A DNA stretch of 64,000 nucleotides from Verrucomicrobiota bacterium. Its GTDB lineage: Bacteria > Verrucomicrobiota > Verrucomicrobiia > Opitutales > Opitutaceae. Positions 8,488 through 19,100 of the stretch are shown here, in pieces. The DNA lies in assembly GCA_019510185.1 (NCBI GenBank), contig JAEKKV010000010.1, positions 248,001-312,000 of the forward strand, written 5' to 3'. Each line of letters begins with the position of its first letter. The first letter of the stretch is position 1. Position numbers and translations under genes: made by a program. Under the pieces are notes generated by a model that did no database searches, was not told where the DNA came from, and saw only the letters and a list, made by a program, of their open reading frames with translations.

Positions 8488-10878
8488 ATGAACCCCACCC
8501 CCCTTGGTCTCATCTCGTTTTTCATGGGTTTTTCCGTCGTGTTGTCGGCGGGTGCCGCGACTCCGGAACGGCCGGCGCTTGCCGCCAGCACCTTTGCCTT
8601 GGGCGATGTCCGTTTGCTCGACAGCCCGTTTAAACAAGCGATGGAGTGCAACGCCGGCTACCTCCTTTCGCTCAGCGCCGACCGCTTGTTGCACAACACC
8701 CGGCAGTACGCCGGTCTTCCGCCGAAGGGCGAGAGTTACGGCGGCTGGGAGGCGAGGGGAATCGCCGGCCATTCGCTCGGCCACTATCTGACCGCGATCT
8801 CCCAACAGTTCGCCGCGACCGGAGACCAGCGGTTTCGCGACCGGCTCGACTACATCATCGCGGAAATGGCGGAGTGCCAGAAGCGATATGGTGACGGGTA
8901 CATCGGCGCGCTGCCTCCGCTCGAACTGTCGACCTTGCGCAGCTTTAAGAGTGGCAAGGTCGAGATGCAGGGCGGCTTTAATTTCAAGGGCGGCGCCTGG
9001 GTTCCGTGGTATACCGAGCACAAAATTCTCGCCGGCTTGGTCGATGCGTGGGTGCTCGGCGGAAGCAGCCAGGCCAAGGACGTGGCGCTTAAACTCGCCG
9101 ATTGGGTCGATGCCATCACCGCGCCGCTGCCGCCCGAGCAGCAGCAGCTGATGCTTCAGGTGGAGCATGGCGGAATGATCGACGTGCTGGTCGAGCTGTA
9201 TTCGTTGACGGGTAATCCCCGCTATCTGGAAGTCTCCCGCCGGTTTTATCACCGCGCGGTGCTCGACCCCTTGCTGGCCGGTCGCGATGAACTTTCCGGC
9301 AAGCACGCCAACACGCAAATTCCCAAGGTCATCGGCGAAGCGCGCGCCTATGAGGCAACCGGCGATGCCGATGGCCGGAAGATCGCCGAATTTTTCTGGG
9401 ATCGCGTTGCGCGCCATCGCTCCTGGGTCATCGGCGGAAATAGCGACCGCGAGCATTTCTTCCCCGAAGACAAAGCCGAGGAGCACCTCGGTCCCGAGAC
9501 CGCCGAGACCTGCAACACTTACAACATGCTCAAGCTCACCGAGCATCTCTTTGAGTGGGATCCCCGGGTGGAGTACGCCGACTTTTACGAACGCGCCCTC
9601 TACAATCATATCCTCGCTTCGCAGGAGCCGCAGCACGGGATGATGACCTACTTCGTTTCGCTCAAACCCGGCCATTTCCGGACCTACAGCACGCCAGAAA
9701 ACTCGTTCTGGTGCTGCGTGGGCACGGGCATGGAGAATCACACCAAATACGGCGAGGCGATCTACTTTCACGGCAAGGACAGTCTTTACGTGAATCTCTT
9801 CATTCCCTCCGTTCTCACCTGGAAGGACCGCAGACTCTTGCTCGAGCAGACAACCGACTACCCGCAGGGCAATCGAAGCACGCTTACCGTGCAGTCCGAT
9901 CCCGCCGGCCCGCTGACCCTGAATGTACGCAGCCCGTCTTGGGCGACCGGCCCGCTGGTGTTCCAACTCAACGGCCAGCCGCTGACGGTCGATGCGCAGC
10001 CCGGCCATTACGCCGCGATTCGCCGTACTTGGAAAAAAGGCGACCGGCTCGTTGTCACCATCCCGATGGGCTTGCGCACGGAGCCGTTGCAGGGGGCGCC
10101 ATCCAAAGTCGCCTTTCTTTACGGCCCGCTTGTGCTCGCCGGCGATCTCGGTCCGGTGCCGGCGTCGAACACCTATCCCAGCAGCGGTGATCACACCGCG
10201 AACAACCGTGCGCCCACCGCCGATGTCCCTGTGTTGGTTTCGGCCGATCTCCGTACTCTCACCGGCGCGTTGCGTCCCGTAGCGGGTTCGCCGGGGGTTT
10301 TCCGGACCGACGGACTTGCCAAGCCGCAGGAGATTACGCTGCGTCCCTTCAAGGATCTGACCTACGATCGCTATAACGTTTACTGGGATGTCGTCTCGCC
10401 TACGGACTGGAAAAAACGCGAGGCAGAGCTACAGCTGGCCGCAGAACAGCAGCGTCAGGAGGAAGCCCGAATCGTGGATGAGCTGACCCCCGGGGAGCAG
10501 CAGTCCGAAGTCGATCACGCCCTCGCTTCCGACCGTTCGTATACCGGCGACAATCGCGACCGAAAATGGCGCGATGCCCGCAACGGCGGCTATTTCGCCT
10601 TCCAGCTCAAGGTACTTCGCGCCGCGCCGCAAGTCCTGCGCTGCACGTATTGGGGCGAGGATACGGGTGCGCGCGTCTTCGACATCATCGTTGACGGGCG
10701 GACACTTGCCACCCAGTCGCTCAATCGCGAGCACCCCGGCAAATTCTTTAACGTCGATTATCCGCTCCCGTCGGAGCTGCTTGCCGGCAAGGACCGGATC
10801 ACGGTCCGCTTCCAGCCGCATCCCGGCAATGTTGCGGGCGGTCTTGTTCGTTGCGCGGTGTTGAAGGCGGTGAATTGA
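8488..10878 (+). CDS. GH127 beta-L-arabinofuranosidase
   Basis: A 796-residue exported glycoside hydrolase (formerly DUF1680). GH127 enzymes release beta-L-arabinofuranose with a zinc-bound cysteine as nucleophile. The expected metal-site pattern is present: Glu340-x-Cys342 in ETAETCNTYNM and the pair Cys409-Cys410 in FWCCVGTGMENHTKYG; the family nucleophile is the first Cys of that pair. The signal peptide is about residues 1-27. The (alpha/alpha)6 barrel occupies roughly 30-430, followed by beta-sandwich domains and a C-terminal DUF6805-like domain (about 660-796, with DRKWRDARNGGYFAFQL). All key residues are intact. It fits the neighbouring lyases in arabinan or arabinose-capped pectin/glycoprotein breakdown; that pathway role is inference. 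Confidence 0.92.
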   Translation: MNPTPLGLISFFMGFSVVLSAGAATPERPALAASTFALGDVRLLDSPFKQAMECNAGYLLSLSADRLLHNTRQYAGLPPKGESYGGWEARGIAGHSLGHYLTAISQQFAATGDQRFRDRLDYIIAEMAECQKRYGDGYIGALPPLELSTLRSFKSGKVEMQGGFNFKGGAWVPWYTEHKILAGLVDAWVLGGSSQAKDVALKLADWVDAITAPLPPEQQQLMLQVEHGGMIDVLVELYSLTGNPRYLEVSRRFYHRAVLDPLLAGRDELSGKHANTQIPKVIGEARAYEATGDADGRKIAEFFWDRVARHRSWVIGGNSDREHFFPEDKAEEHLGPETAETCNTYNMLKLTEHLFEWDPRVEYADFYERALYNHILASQEPQHGMMTYFVSLKPGHFRTYSTPENSFWCCVGTGMENHTKYGEAIYFHGKDSLYVNLFIPSVLTWKDRRLLLEQTTDYPQGNRSTLTVQSDPAGPLTLNVRSPSWATGPLVFQLNGQPLTVDAQPGHYAAIRRTWKKGDRLVVTIPMGLRTEPLQGAPSKVAFLYGPLVLAGDLGPVPASNTYPSSGDHTANNRAPTADVPVLVSADLRTLTGALRPVAGSPGVFRTDGLAKPQEITLRPFKDLTYDRYNVYWDVVSPTDWKKREAELQLAAEQQRQEEARIVDELTPGEQQSEVDHALASDRSYTGDNRDRKWRDARNGGYFAFQLKVLRAAPQVLRCTYWGEDTGARVFDIIVDGRTLATQSLNREHPGKFFNVDYPLPSELLAGKDRITVRFQPHPGNVAGGLVRCAVLKAVN

Positions 10879-11061
10879 GCGGAAGGCGGGGCCGTTGGGG
10901 AGGGCGCAAGGGGATTACTGATAACCTCACACGGATGATTGTGATTGAGTGGCCTGATTGCATTAAGGGGGTCTTGTTCTTTGCGCGTGCGCGTGTCCCC
11001 GGACGCGCTGCACCTACTGAAAATACCCCTGTTTGGCACTTGGGAAAAACCCCTCATCCCC

Positions 11062-14000
11062 ATGCATCTCCATCGGTCAAATGTTACCCCGACTCGCACG
11101 CGCCTCGATGGGCGCCCGGCTTTCTTTTCTTCTTTGGCTGCCCTCGCGGCAATGGTTCTGGCGCTGACTGCGTCCAGTATGTCCGCCGCGACGCTGACGT
11201 TCGGAACTTCCGCCCCCACCGCCGGGACAGCCTCCATCAGCAACTGGACCGGCGCCACGTTTGATGCCGACAACGTCGGCGGCTCCGGCACCAACGCGAA
11301 CGGCAGTCCCAACAACGGCGCCGCCAACGATGGGACGACCTACGTCGCCACCAATCGTCCGGCTCAAGGACAGACCTTCACCACCGGTTCAAATGCGGGC
11401 GGCTATACGCTCTCCGCCGTCACCGTGCGGGTCCAAGGCTACACCAACAACACCGCCAGCGGTTCCAACATCGGCAACTACGATCTCAACGACACGACGT
11501 CGACGTTCAGGCTGCGCGTCGGTCGCATCAGTGGCACCACCTTCATTCCGCTCAGTCAGGAGACCGCCGCTTCCGGCGGTTCCGGCAACCCCGGCCAAGG
11601 CGGCACCGCCAACGGTCCGGGGACCTACCTTACGTTCACGCTCAAGGCGCCCATCGTCCTTGCGCCGAACACCACCTATGGCTTCGACCTTGGCACCAAC
11701 AGCGACTACTTCGAAGTCCTCGGCATTCGCGACGGTGCGACCGGCGGTAATCCCTATACCTCCGGCACCGCCTATACCTCCGGCGCCTCCGGCGTGGCGG
11801 CCGGCACGATCACCACTCAGGCCGGCGACCGCGTTTTCCAGCTCGATCTTGCCACCTACACCGCGCCCGCTCCCGGCACCTTTGTGCATCCCGGCTTGCT
11901 CAACACCGCGGCCGATTTCGAGCGCATGCGGACCAATGTCGCGTTGGGAGTCGAGCCTTGGGCTTCCGCCTACACCGCGCTGACCGGAAGCTGGATGGGC
12001 CAGCAGAACGGCGGCTGGGCTTCCCATGCTCAGGCGACGATCACGCGTTCCGGCGACCTCAATGACACCAGTCGTTTGTACCAAGACATTGCCGTGTGCT
12101 ATGGCTCCGCACTGCGGTGGAAAATTTCCGGCGACACTGCGTACGCCGATCAGGCGGTAGCTCTCCTTAATTCCTGGGGCTCCACGCTCACTTCCGTGGC
12201 CGGAGACACGAATGTCATGCTGACCGAGCTCTACGGCTACCAGTTTGCCTGCGCCGCGGAAATCATGCGGACGTACCCAGGCTGGGCGGCGGCTGACATC
12301 TCTCAGTTCCAGACGATGATCTACAATGTCTTTTACCCGCTGGCCGATAATTTCCTCACGGGGCATTTCGGCACCGGCTTCAGCCACTACTGGGCCAACT
12401 GGGATCTCGCGGGCATGAACACCATGTACGCGATCGGCGTTTTTTGTGACAACACCAGCCTGACCACCGAGGCGACCAACTATTTCTACAACGGCGTGGG
12501 CAATGGCTGCATTGATCGTTTTGTGAATTACATCCACCCCGGTTTTCTGGGGCAGTCCCAGGAAATCGGCCGCGACCAAGGGCACGCCACGCTCAATATC
12601 GCGGAAGTCGCCACCTTGTGCCAGATGGCGTGGAATCAGGGCGTGGATCTGTTCGGCTACGAGAACAACAAGATCCTCGCGGCCGCCGAATACACCGCCC
12701 AGTACAACCTCGGGCAGGATGTCCCCTTCGCCCCGTATGCGAATAGCGACGGCTGGCTGATGACCGCACCCAGCTCGCAATCCCGCGGGGCGAACTGGCG
12801 CCCCGGCTGGGCCACGATTTACAACCATTACGTCAACCTCCTGGGGTTGGCTGCGCCCAATACCAAAACCGTCGTCACTAACATGGGGACGAGTTGGTAT
12901 TACAACGGTGATTCCCCCGGCTGGGATTATCTGACGGCGTCATTGTCTCCGATCGCGGCAGGGGCGGCACCCAGTGGGCTCACCGCTGTGATCACGGCCG
13001 GACAGCCGGTGCTCTCGTGGTGGGGTTCGGCCTACGCGACAGGCTATAATGTGAAGCGCTCCACCGTCTCGGGCGGCAGCTATACGACGATTGCCACCGG
13101 GCTGACGGCCAACACCTACACCGATGCGACGGTGGTGACGGGCACGATCTACTATTATGTGGTCACGGCCAGCACCTCGTCAGGGGAAACGGCGGCCTCG
13201 AATGAGGCTCAGGCGATTACTGGCACTCCGCTGCTGGCCCGGCTGAAGCTTGACGATGCCTCGGGCACGACAGCTGCGGACGCCACGGGCAATGGATGGA
13301 CCGGGACGCTGGTCAATACGCCGACATGGACGACTGGAAAACTGGGCGGTGCCTTGTCGCTGGCCAGTGCCTCCAGTCAGTATGTAACCCTGCCGGCGGG
13401 CGTGGTGTCCGGGGTCTCCGATTTCGCCGTTTCGGCATGGGTATATCTTAACTCCAGCAGTACTCAGGCGCGGGTCTTCGACTTCGGAGATGGCGACGGC
13501 ATGTATGGCGGCGTCGACCCTTGGGGTAATCAGATTTGGCTGAGCGAACGTTATCTGTTTCTCACCGTGCAGGGCGGATCGGGCCGCGTGCATTTCGGCA
13601 TTTCGAATTCTACCGGTACCGGCGAACAATCGGTGGACGGGGCGGCGGCGCTCCCCACCGGGCAGTGGGTGCATGCTGCGGTGACGATGAGCGGATCCAC
13701 GGCCTCGATCTATGTAAATGGCATGCTCGTCGGCCAGAAAACCGGAGTGTATTTCTCTCCGTTTCGACTGGGCTCGACCACGCAGAACTACCTCGGCAAG
13801 TCGCAGTGGCGGAGCGATCCGTATCTCAACGGTTCGGTTGACGACTTCCGCATTTACCGCGGTGCCCTCACCACCGCCGACGTCCAGACCCTCGCCAACA
13901 CCGGTGTCGTCCACCTGAAGTTCGACGAAGCCAGCGGCACCACCGCTACCGACTCCACCGGCAACGGCTGGAACGGCACGCTCGTCAATTCGCCCACCTG

Positions 14001-16146
14001 GACCACCGGCCAGATCGGCAACGCCGTTTCTCTGGCCAGCGCCTCCAGCCAATACGTCACCCTGCCGACCGGCGTCGTCAACGGTCTCACCACCTGCACG
14101 CTCACCAGCTGGGTTTACCTCAACTCCACTGGGAACTGGAACCGTATCTTCGACTTCGGCACCGGCACGACGAACTACATGTTCCTCTCCCCGCAGAACG
14201 GCACCACCGGCAAGATCCGCTTCGCCATCCGCACCGCTTCCGTTGCCGAGCAGATCATCGACGGCACCGCGTCGCTGCCGATTGCGGGCTGGCATCATGT
14301 CGCCGTCACGCTCAACGGCGCGACCGGCACCCTCTACGTGGACGGCGCGCAGGTCGGCCAAAACACCGCCATGACGCTTAACCCGTCCAGCCTCGGCTCG
14401 ACCACGATCAACCGCATCGGCCGCTCGCAGTTCTCCGCCGATCCGTATCTCAACGGCAAGGTGGATGACTTCCACATCTATGGCACCGTCCTCACTGCCG
14501 CCCAGATCGGCACGCTCTACTCCGGCCTGGCAAATCCCACCGTGACCGTCACCGCCGGTGACTCCCAGAGCACCATCAACTGGACCAGCGTTACCAACGC
14601 CAGCAGTTACATTGTCAGCCGCTCCACCGTGTCCGGAGGCCCCTACACGGTCGTCGCCGGAGGTCTCACCGGTAACAGCTATACCGATACCGGACTGCTC
14701 AACGGTGTGACCTATTATTACATTGTCACCGCCGTCAGCTCGCTGGCCCAAAGCAGCGGATCGGGTCAGGCCGGTTCCACACCGACCCCGCCTGCGCCGG
14801 CTTCCCTGGTCGCCACCGCCTGGCCCACCGAAGTCGACCTCAGCTGGGGAGCCGTGAGCGGCGCCACCTATAATGTGAAACGCTCCACGACCAGTGGCGG
14901 TGCCTACACCACGATCGCCAGTGGCGTCTCCAGCGCGAGCTACACGGACACCGGACTGACCAATGGCACGACCTACTACTACGTTGTTTCGGCGGTGAAA
15001 GGTAACGAAAGCCCCAACTCCGCCCAAGTCTCCGCCATTCCCTACAGCGATCCCGTCGCCGACGCCTGGACACATCAGGACATCGGCTCGGTCGTCCTCT
15101 CCGGCAACGCCAGCTATGGCTCGGGTTCGTATGCGGTCAGCGGAGCCGGAGCTGACATCTGGGGCACCGCGGACGCCTTTCACTTCGCCTGGCTCACCCT
15201 CACCGGTGACGGCACGATCGTCGCCCGCGTCGCCAGCATCGGAAACACCGATCCTTGGGCCAAGGCCGGCGTCATGATGCGCGATACGCTCGACGCCACT
15301 GCGGTCAACATCCTGTCCGCGATCACTCCGGGCAATGGTGCCACCTACCAATGGCGCGCCACGACCGGCGGAACCTCCTCGTCCGCCGCCACCACCGGTC
15401 TCACCGCTCCCTATTGGGTGAAAGTTTCCCGCGTAGGCAGCACCTTCACCGCCTACCGCTCGGCGGACGGTGTGACTTGGGCGACCGCGGGAACTCAGAC
15501 GATCACCATGGGCACCACCATCTACGTCGGTCTTGTGGTCACCAGCCATACCACCTCGGCGCTTTGCACGGCCACGTTCGACCATGTGGCCGTCGTCCCC
15601 ACGGTCGACTGGTCCTCGGCGGACATCGGTTCGGTCTCGCTCTCCGGAGGTTCCTTCTATGACAACGCCGCCGCCACCGTCATCGGTTCCGGCGCCGACA
15701 TCTGGGGGACCGCCGACGCCTTCCGCTACACTTACCTGTCCGCCAGCGGGGATTGCGACATCACCGCGCGCGTCGCCAGCATCGGCAACACCGATCCTTG
15801 GGCCAAAGCCGCCGTCATGATCCGGGAAACCCTCGCGGTTGGCTCACGCCACGCTACGGCGGTGGTTTCCTACAGCAGCGGAGTGGCCTTCCAGCGTCGC
15901 GCCACCACCGACGGCACCAGTGCCACCACCACCACAACCGGACCGGCCGCGCCCTACTGGGTGCGCGTCACCCGCGTTGGCGATGTGTTCACCGCCTACA
16001 GTTCGCCCGATGGCAGCACTTGGACGACTCTCGGCTCACAGACGATCACCATGGCCAGCAACGTCTATATCGGCCTCGCCGTGACCAGCCACAACACGAG
16101 CGCTCTCTGTCCGGCGGTCATCGATAACCTGTCCGCCAACCCATGA
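11062..16146 (+). CDS. giant alginate-lyase-family protein with FN3 and LamG modules
   Basis: A 1694-residue secreted multidomain protein. Domains by approximate residue: signal peptide 1-42; Gly/Asn-rich N-terminal domain 43-270; alginate-lyase-type (PF05426-like) alpha-toroid 274-630 with HYWANWD and GRDQGH (His508); FN3 636-720; two LamG/concanavalin-like lectin domains 725-946 and 950-1154; FN3 1158-1243 and 1245-1331; two tandem C-terminal beta-sandwich repeats 1333-1513 and 1515-1694 sharing DIWGTADAF and GNTDPWAKA. The toroid implies cleavage of a uronate polymer; the lectin and FN3 modules imply binding to a solid substrate. There is no PEP-CTERM tag. The next gene, a paralogue, starts 32 nt downstream. 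The ATG at 11062 is chosen as the start of the signal peptide; no Shine-Dalgarno. Confidence 0.82.
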   Translation: MHLHRSNVTPTRTRLDGRPAFFSSLAALAAMVLALTASSMSAATLTFGTSAPTAGTASISNWTGATFDADNVGGSGTNANGSPNNGAANDGTTYVATNRPAQGQTFTTGSNAGGYTLSAVTVRVQGYTNNTASGSNIGNYDLNDTTSTFRLRVGRISGTTFIPLSQETAASGGSGNPGQGGTANGPGTYLTFTLKAPIVLAPNTTYGFDLGTNSDYFEVLGIRDGATGGNPYTSGTAYTSGASGVAAGTITTQAGDRVFQLDLATYTAPAPGTFVHPGLLNTAADFERMRTNVALGVEPWASAYTALTGSWMGQQNGGWASHAQATITRSGDLNDTSRLYQDIAVCYGSALRWKISGDTAYADQAVALLNSWGSTLTSVAGDTNVMLTELYGYQFACAAEIMRTYPGWAAADISQFQTMIYNVFYPLADNFLTGHFGTGFSHYWANWDLAGMNTMYAIGVFCDNTSLTTEATNYFYNGVGNGCIDRFVNYIHPGFLGQSQEIGRDQGHATLNIAEVATLCQMAWNQGVDLFGYENNKILAAAEYTAQYNLGQDVPFAPYANSDGWLMTAPSSQSRGANWRPGWATIYNHYVNLLGLAAPNTKTVVTNMGTSWYYNGDSPGWDYLTASLSPIAAGAAPSGLTAVITAGQPVLSWWGSAYATGYNVKRSTVSGGSYTTIATGLTANTYTDATVVTGTIYYYVVTASTSSGETAASNEAQAITGTPLLARLKLDDASGTTAADATGNGWTGTLVNTPTWTTGKLGGALSLASASSQYVTLPAGVVSGVSDFAVSAWVYLNSSSTQARVFDFGDGDGMYGGVDPWGNQIWLSERYLFLTVQGGSGRVHFGISNSTGTGEQSVDGAAALPTGQWVHAAVTMSGSTASIYVNGMLVGQKTGVYFSPFRLGSTTQNYLGKSQWRSDPYLNGSVDDFRIYRGALTTADVQTLANTGVVHLKFDEASGTTATDSTGNGWNGTLVNSPTWTTGQIGNAVSLASASSQYVTLPTGVVNGLTTCTLTSWVYLNSTGNWNRIFDFGTGTTNYMFLSPQNGTTGKIRFAIRTASVAEQIIDGTASLPIAGWHHVAVTLNGATGTLYVDGAQVGQNTAMTLNPSSLGSTTINRIGRSQFSADPYLNGKVDDFHIYGTVLTAAQIGTLYSGLANPTVTVTAGDSQSTINWTSVTNASSYIVSRSTVSGGPYTVVAGGLTGNSYTDTGLLNGVTYYYIVTAVSSLAQSSGSGQAGSTPTPPAPASLVATAWPTEVDLSWGAVSGATYNVKRSTTSGGAYTTIASGVSSASYTDTGLTNGTTYYYVVSAVKGNESPNSAQVSAIPYSDPVADAWTHQDIGSVVLSGNASYGSGSYAVSGAGADIWGTADAFHFAWLTLTGDGTIVARVASIGNTDPWAKAGVMMRDTLDATAVNILSAITPGNGATYQWRATTGGTSSSAATTGLTAPYWVKVSRVGSTFTAYRSADGVTWATAGTQTITMGTTIYVGLVVTSHTTSALCTATFDHVAVVPTVDWSSADIGSVSLSGGSFYDNAAATVIGSGADIWGTADAFRYTYLSASGDCDITARVASIGNTDPWAKAAVMIRETLAVGSRHATAVVSYSSGVAFQRRATTDGTSATTTTTGPAAPYWVRVTRVGDVFTAYSSPDGSTWTTLGSQTITMASNVYIGLAVTSHNTSALCPAVIDNLSANP

Positions 16147-16178
16147 TGGTTCTCCATTGGCTAGCAGAATAGTAAACC

Positions 16179-19100
16179 ATGGTATTCTGCGTTGCCCGGA
16201 ACGGTTCGACTGAGTCTCCGCCCGAATTGACGGGCGGAGACCTCCGTCTGCATCGCCGGCTGCGCCCTTTTCATCTGTTTGCGTCGGGGATGGTGTGTAT
16301 CTGGGCTGCGGCATTAGCCGATGCGCATTCGATTTCGTTCAGTTCAACGATCACCTATTCCTCCAGCCAGCCGGCGACGACAGGAGCGAGCATCGCGAAC
16401 TGGACGGGAGCGGCTTTCGACGCGGCCAATATCGGCGGCTCGGGAGTGAATGCGGACGGGGGAGCGAACAACGGCGCGGCCAACGACGCCTCGACTTACG
16501 TTGCCAGCAACCGGCCGGTACAGGGTCAGATGTTCACGACGGGAAGCAATGCGAACGGCTACGACCTGACGGGCGTCACCATGCGTATGGCCGGCTACAC
16601 GAGCAATACCGTCACCGGCTCCAACCTGTCCGGATGGAATCTTAATTTCACGAACGGTCCTCTCATTGTTTCAATGGGCAAGATCAGCGGGACCACACAA
16701 AGTGTGATCTCGATGCAGTGCTTCAACACGGGAGGCACGGGCAATCCCGGTTCGGGCAGCAGTGCCAACGGTTCCGGCACCTACCTCACGTTTACGCTGC
16801 CGTTTCCGGTGCACCTGGATCCGGGCACCACCTATGGGTTCGACTTCTCCGTGGGCAACGGAAACTCGAACTACTTCGAATGGCTGGGGACGAGCACGGC
16901 GGGCGTGTATTCGGGCGGGACGGCCTACACGCGCTCGGGAAACACCATCACGGCGCTGACAGGGCAACGTGTCTTCATGGTGAACATGACCGCGTCCGCG
17001 GCGGCCTATGCGCCATTCACGCATCCGGGTGCCTTGCACACGCAGGCGGACTTCGACCGGATGAAGGCGAAGGTGGCGGCGAACGAGGAACCTTGGATTT
17101 CAGATTACAACATCCTCATCAACAGCCCGTGGGCGCAGACGGGGTGGCCGGCCTACGACGTGGACTACATCGTGCGCGGTTCGAGCGGCAACAACTACAC
17201 GCGCTCGCAGCAGGACGCTCAGGCGATCTACGAGCTGGCCCTCCGGTGGAAGCTCACCGGCAACACGAGCTACGCGGATCATGCCGTTGCGATCGCCAAT
17301 GTATGGTCGGGGTTGCTGGGTGTAACGGGCGATACGAACCAATCGCTTGCGGCCGGCATTTGTGGATATCTGTTCGCGACGGGCGGTGAGATTTTGAGCA
17401 CGTACTCCGGGTGGGCGGCCGTGGACAAGCAGGCTTACAAGGACATGATGGTTCGTGTATTCTACCCTTCGAACTTCGATTTCCTGTGGAGGCATCATGA
17501 CACGTTCTGGCGGACGGGCGGCAACACCCATTACCGGCTGAATTGGGACGCGGACAACATCGCCTCGATGGCCGCCATCGGCATTCTCTGCGACAACAAG
17601 GCGATCTACCAGCAGGCGCTGGACTTCTTCAAGAACGGTCCGGGCAACGGCCGGGTGGATCGCGCCGCGTGGTATATCCATCCCGACGGCACGGCGCAGA
17701 CCGAGGAGAGCGGGCGCGACCAGGCGCATAACCTGGGCGGGTGGTATTCGTTGGCGTTGCTGTGTCAGATGGCATGGAACCAAGGCGACGACTTGTTCGG
17801 CTACGACAACAACCGGGTGCTGCGTGCGTTCGAATACAACGCGAAATACAACCTCGGGAACAACGTGAACTGGGTGTTCCACCGCAACAGCGACCTGGCT
17901 TACACGGAGACGCTTTCCGGCGCAGAGCGGGGGCTCGGCCAATACCACTCCTATGAGTTGGTTTATAACCATTACGCAAACGTGATGGGCGTCGCGGCAC
18001 CCTACAGCAAACTGGCCATGAACGCGGTGCGCCCGGAGCCGCGGCCCGATCCGAACATTCACCCCTCGCAGGTGGATTGGCTGGGGCTAGGCAGCCTGAC
18101 GTTCGCGCGAAATGACACGACGACTGGCGCGGCGCCAAGCGGATTGGTTGCGCAATGGAGCAAGAATCAAGTGGTGCTCACCTGGTGGGGCACGGCGACC
18201 GCCACGAGCTACCAGATCCAACGGGCGACGAGCATCAGCGGGACCTACACAACCCTCGGAACCGCCGTGGAGCCGGGTTTGAACTTCACCGATACGAACG
18301 TCGCGAACGGAACGAGCTACTACTACAAAGTGGTGGCCGTGACCCCGGGCGGCAATCTCGCAAGCAACCCGCTGCTGGTGAATCAGGCTTTGGTGACGCG
18401 GTTTACTTTCGAGGGAAATGCGAACGATGTCGTCGGAACGCGCAATGCGACGGCCAAGGGCGGCACGTCGGCGCCCGGCTACACGACGGGCTTTGGCGGC
18501 GGGCAGGCGGTCTCGCTCAACGGCAGCGACCAATACGTCCAACTGCCGGTCGGCTCGGGCAACTATCGCGATATCACGATCGGGGCGTGGGTGTATTGGA
18601 ATGGCGGCAGCGCGTGGCAGCGTGTGTTCGACTTCGGCAGCGAGATCGAGAAATACATGATGCTCACCGTCAAGGATGGCTCGGGCAAATTGTCGTTCCA
18701 GATGACCACGTCGCGCGGCACGGACGGCACGCTTATCATCACCGGTCCGACGATGCCGACGGCGACGTGGACGCACGTGACGGTCACGCTCAATGGCGAC
18801 ACGGCAACCCTGTATGTAAACGGCCTCCCCGTGGCCTCGGCCGTGGGCACGATGGTCACGCCGCTACTGGCCCAGCCATTCTGCTACCTCGGCAAGAGCA
18901 TGTGGACTTCTGATCCGAATTTCAGCGGCCGTATCGATGATTTTCGCATCTACAATTACACGCTCACGGGCAAGGAAGTTTACGCTCTCTGGGGGCAGGG
19001 TGGGGCCAACACCGCGCCGGCCTTCACCGTCAACCCCATCAATCTGCCCGCGGCAACGCAGGATATCAACTACAGCACGAGCAGCCAGACGCTCGCCAGC

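Noticed and set aside
13180..15585. 801-residue minus-strand frame
   Set aside because: It is antisense to the LamG and FN3 part of the giant lyase. No domain is recognisable and composition explains it.
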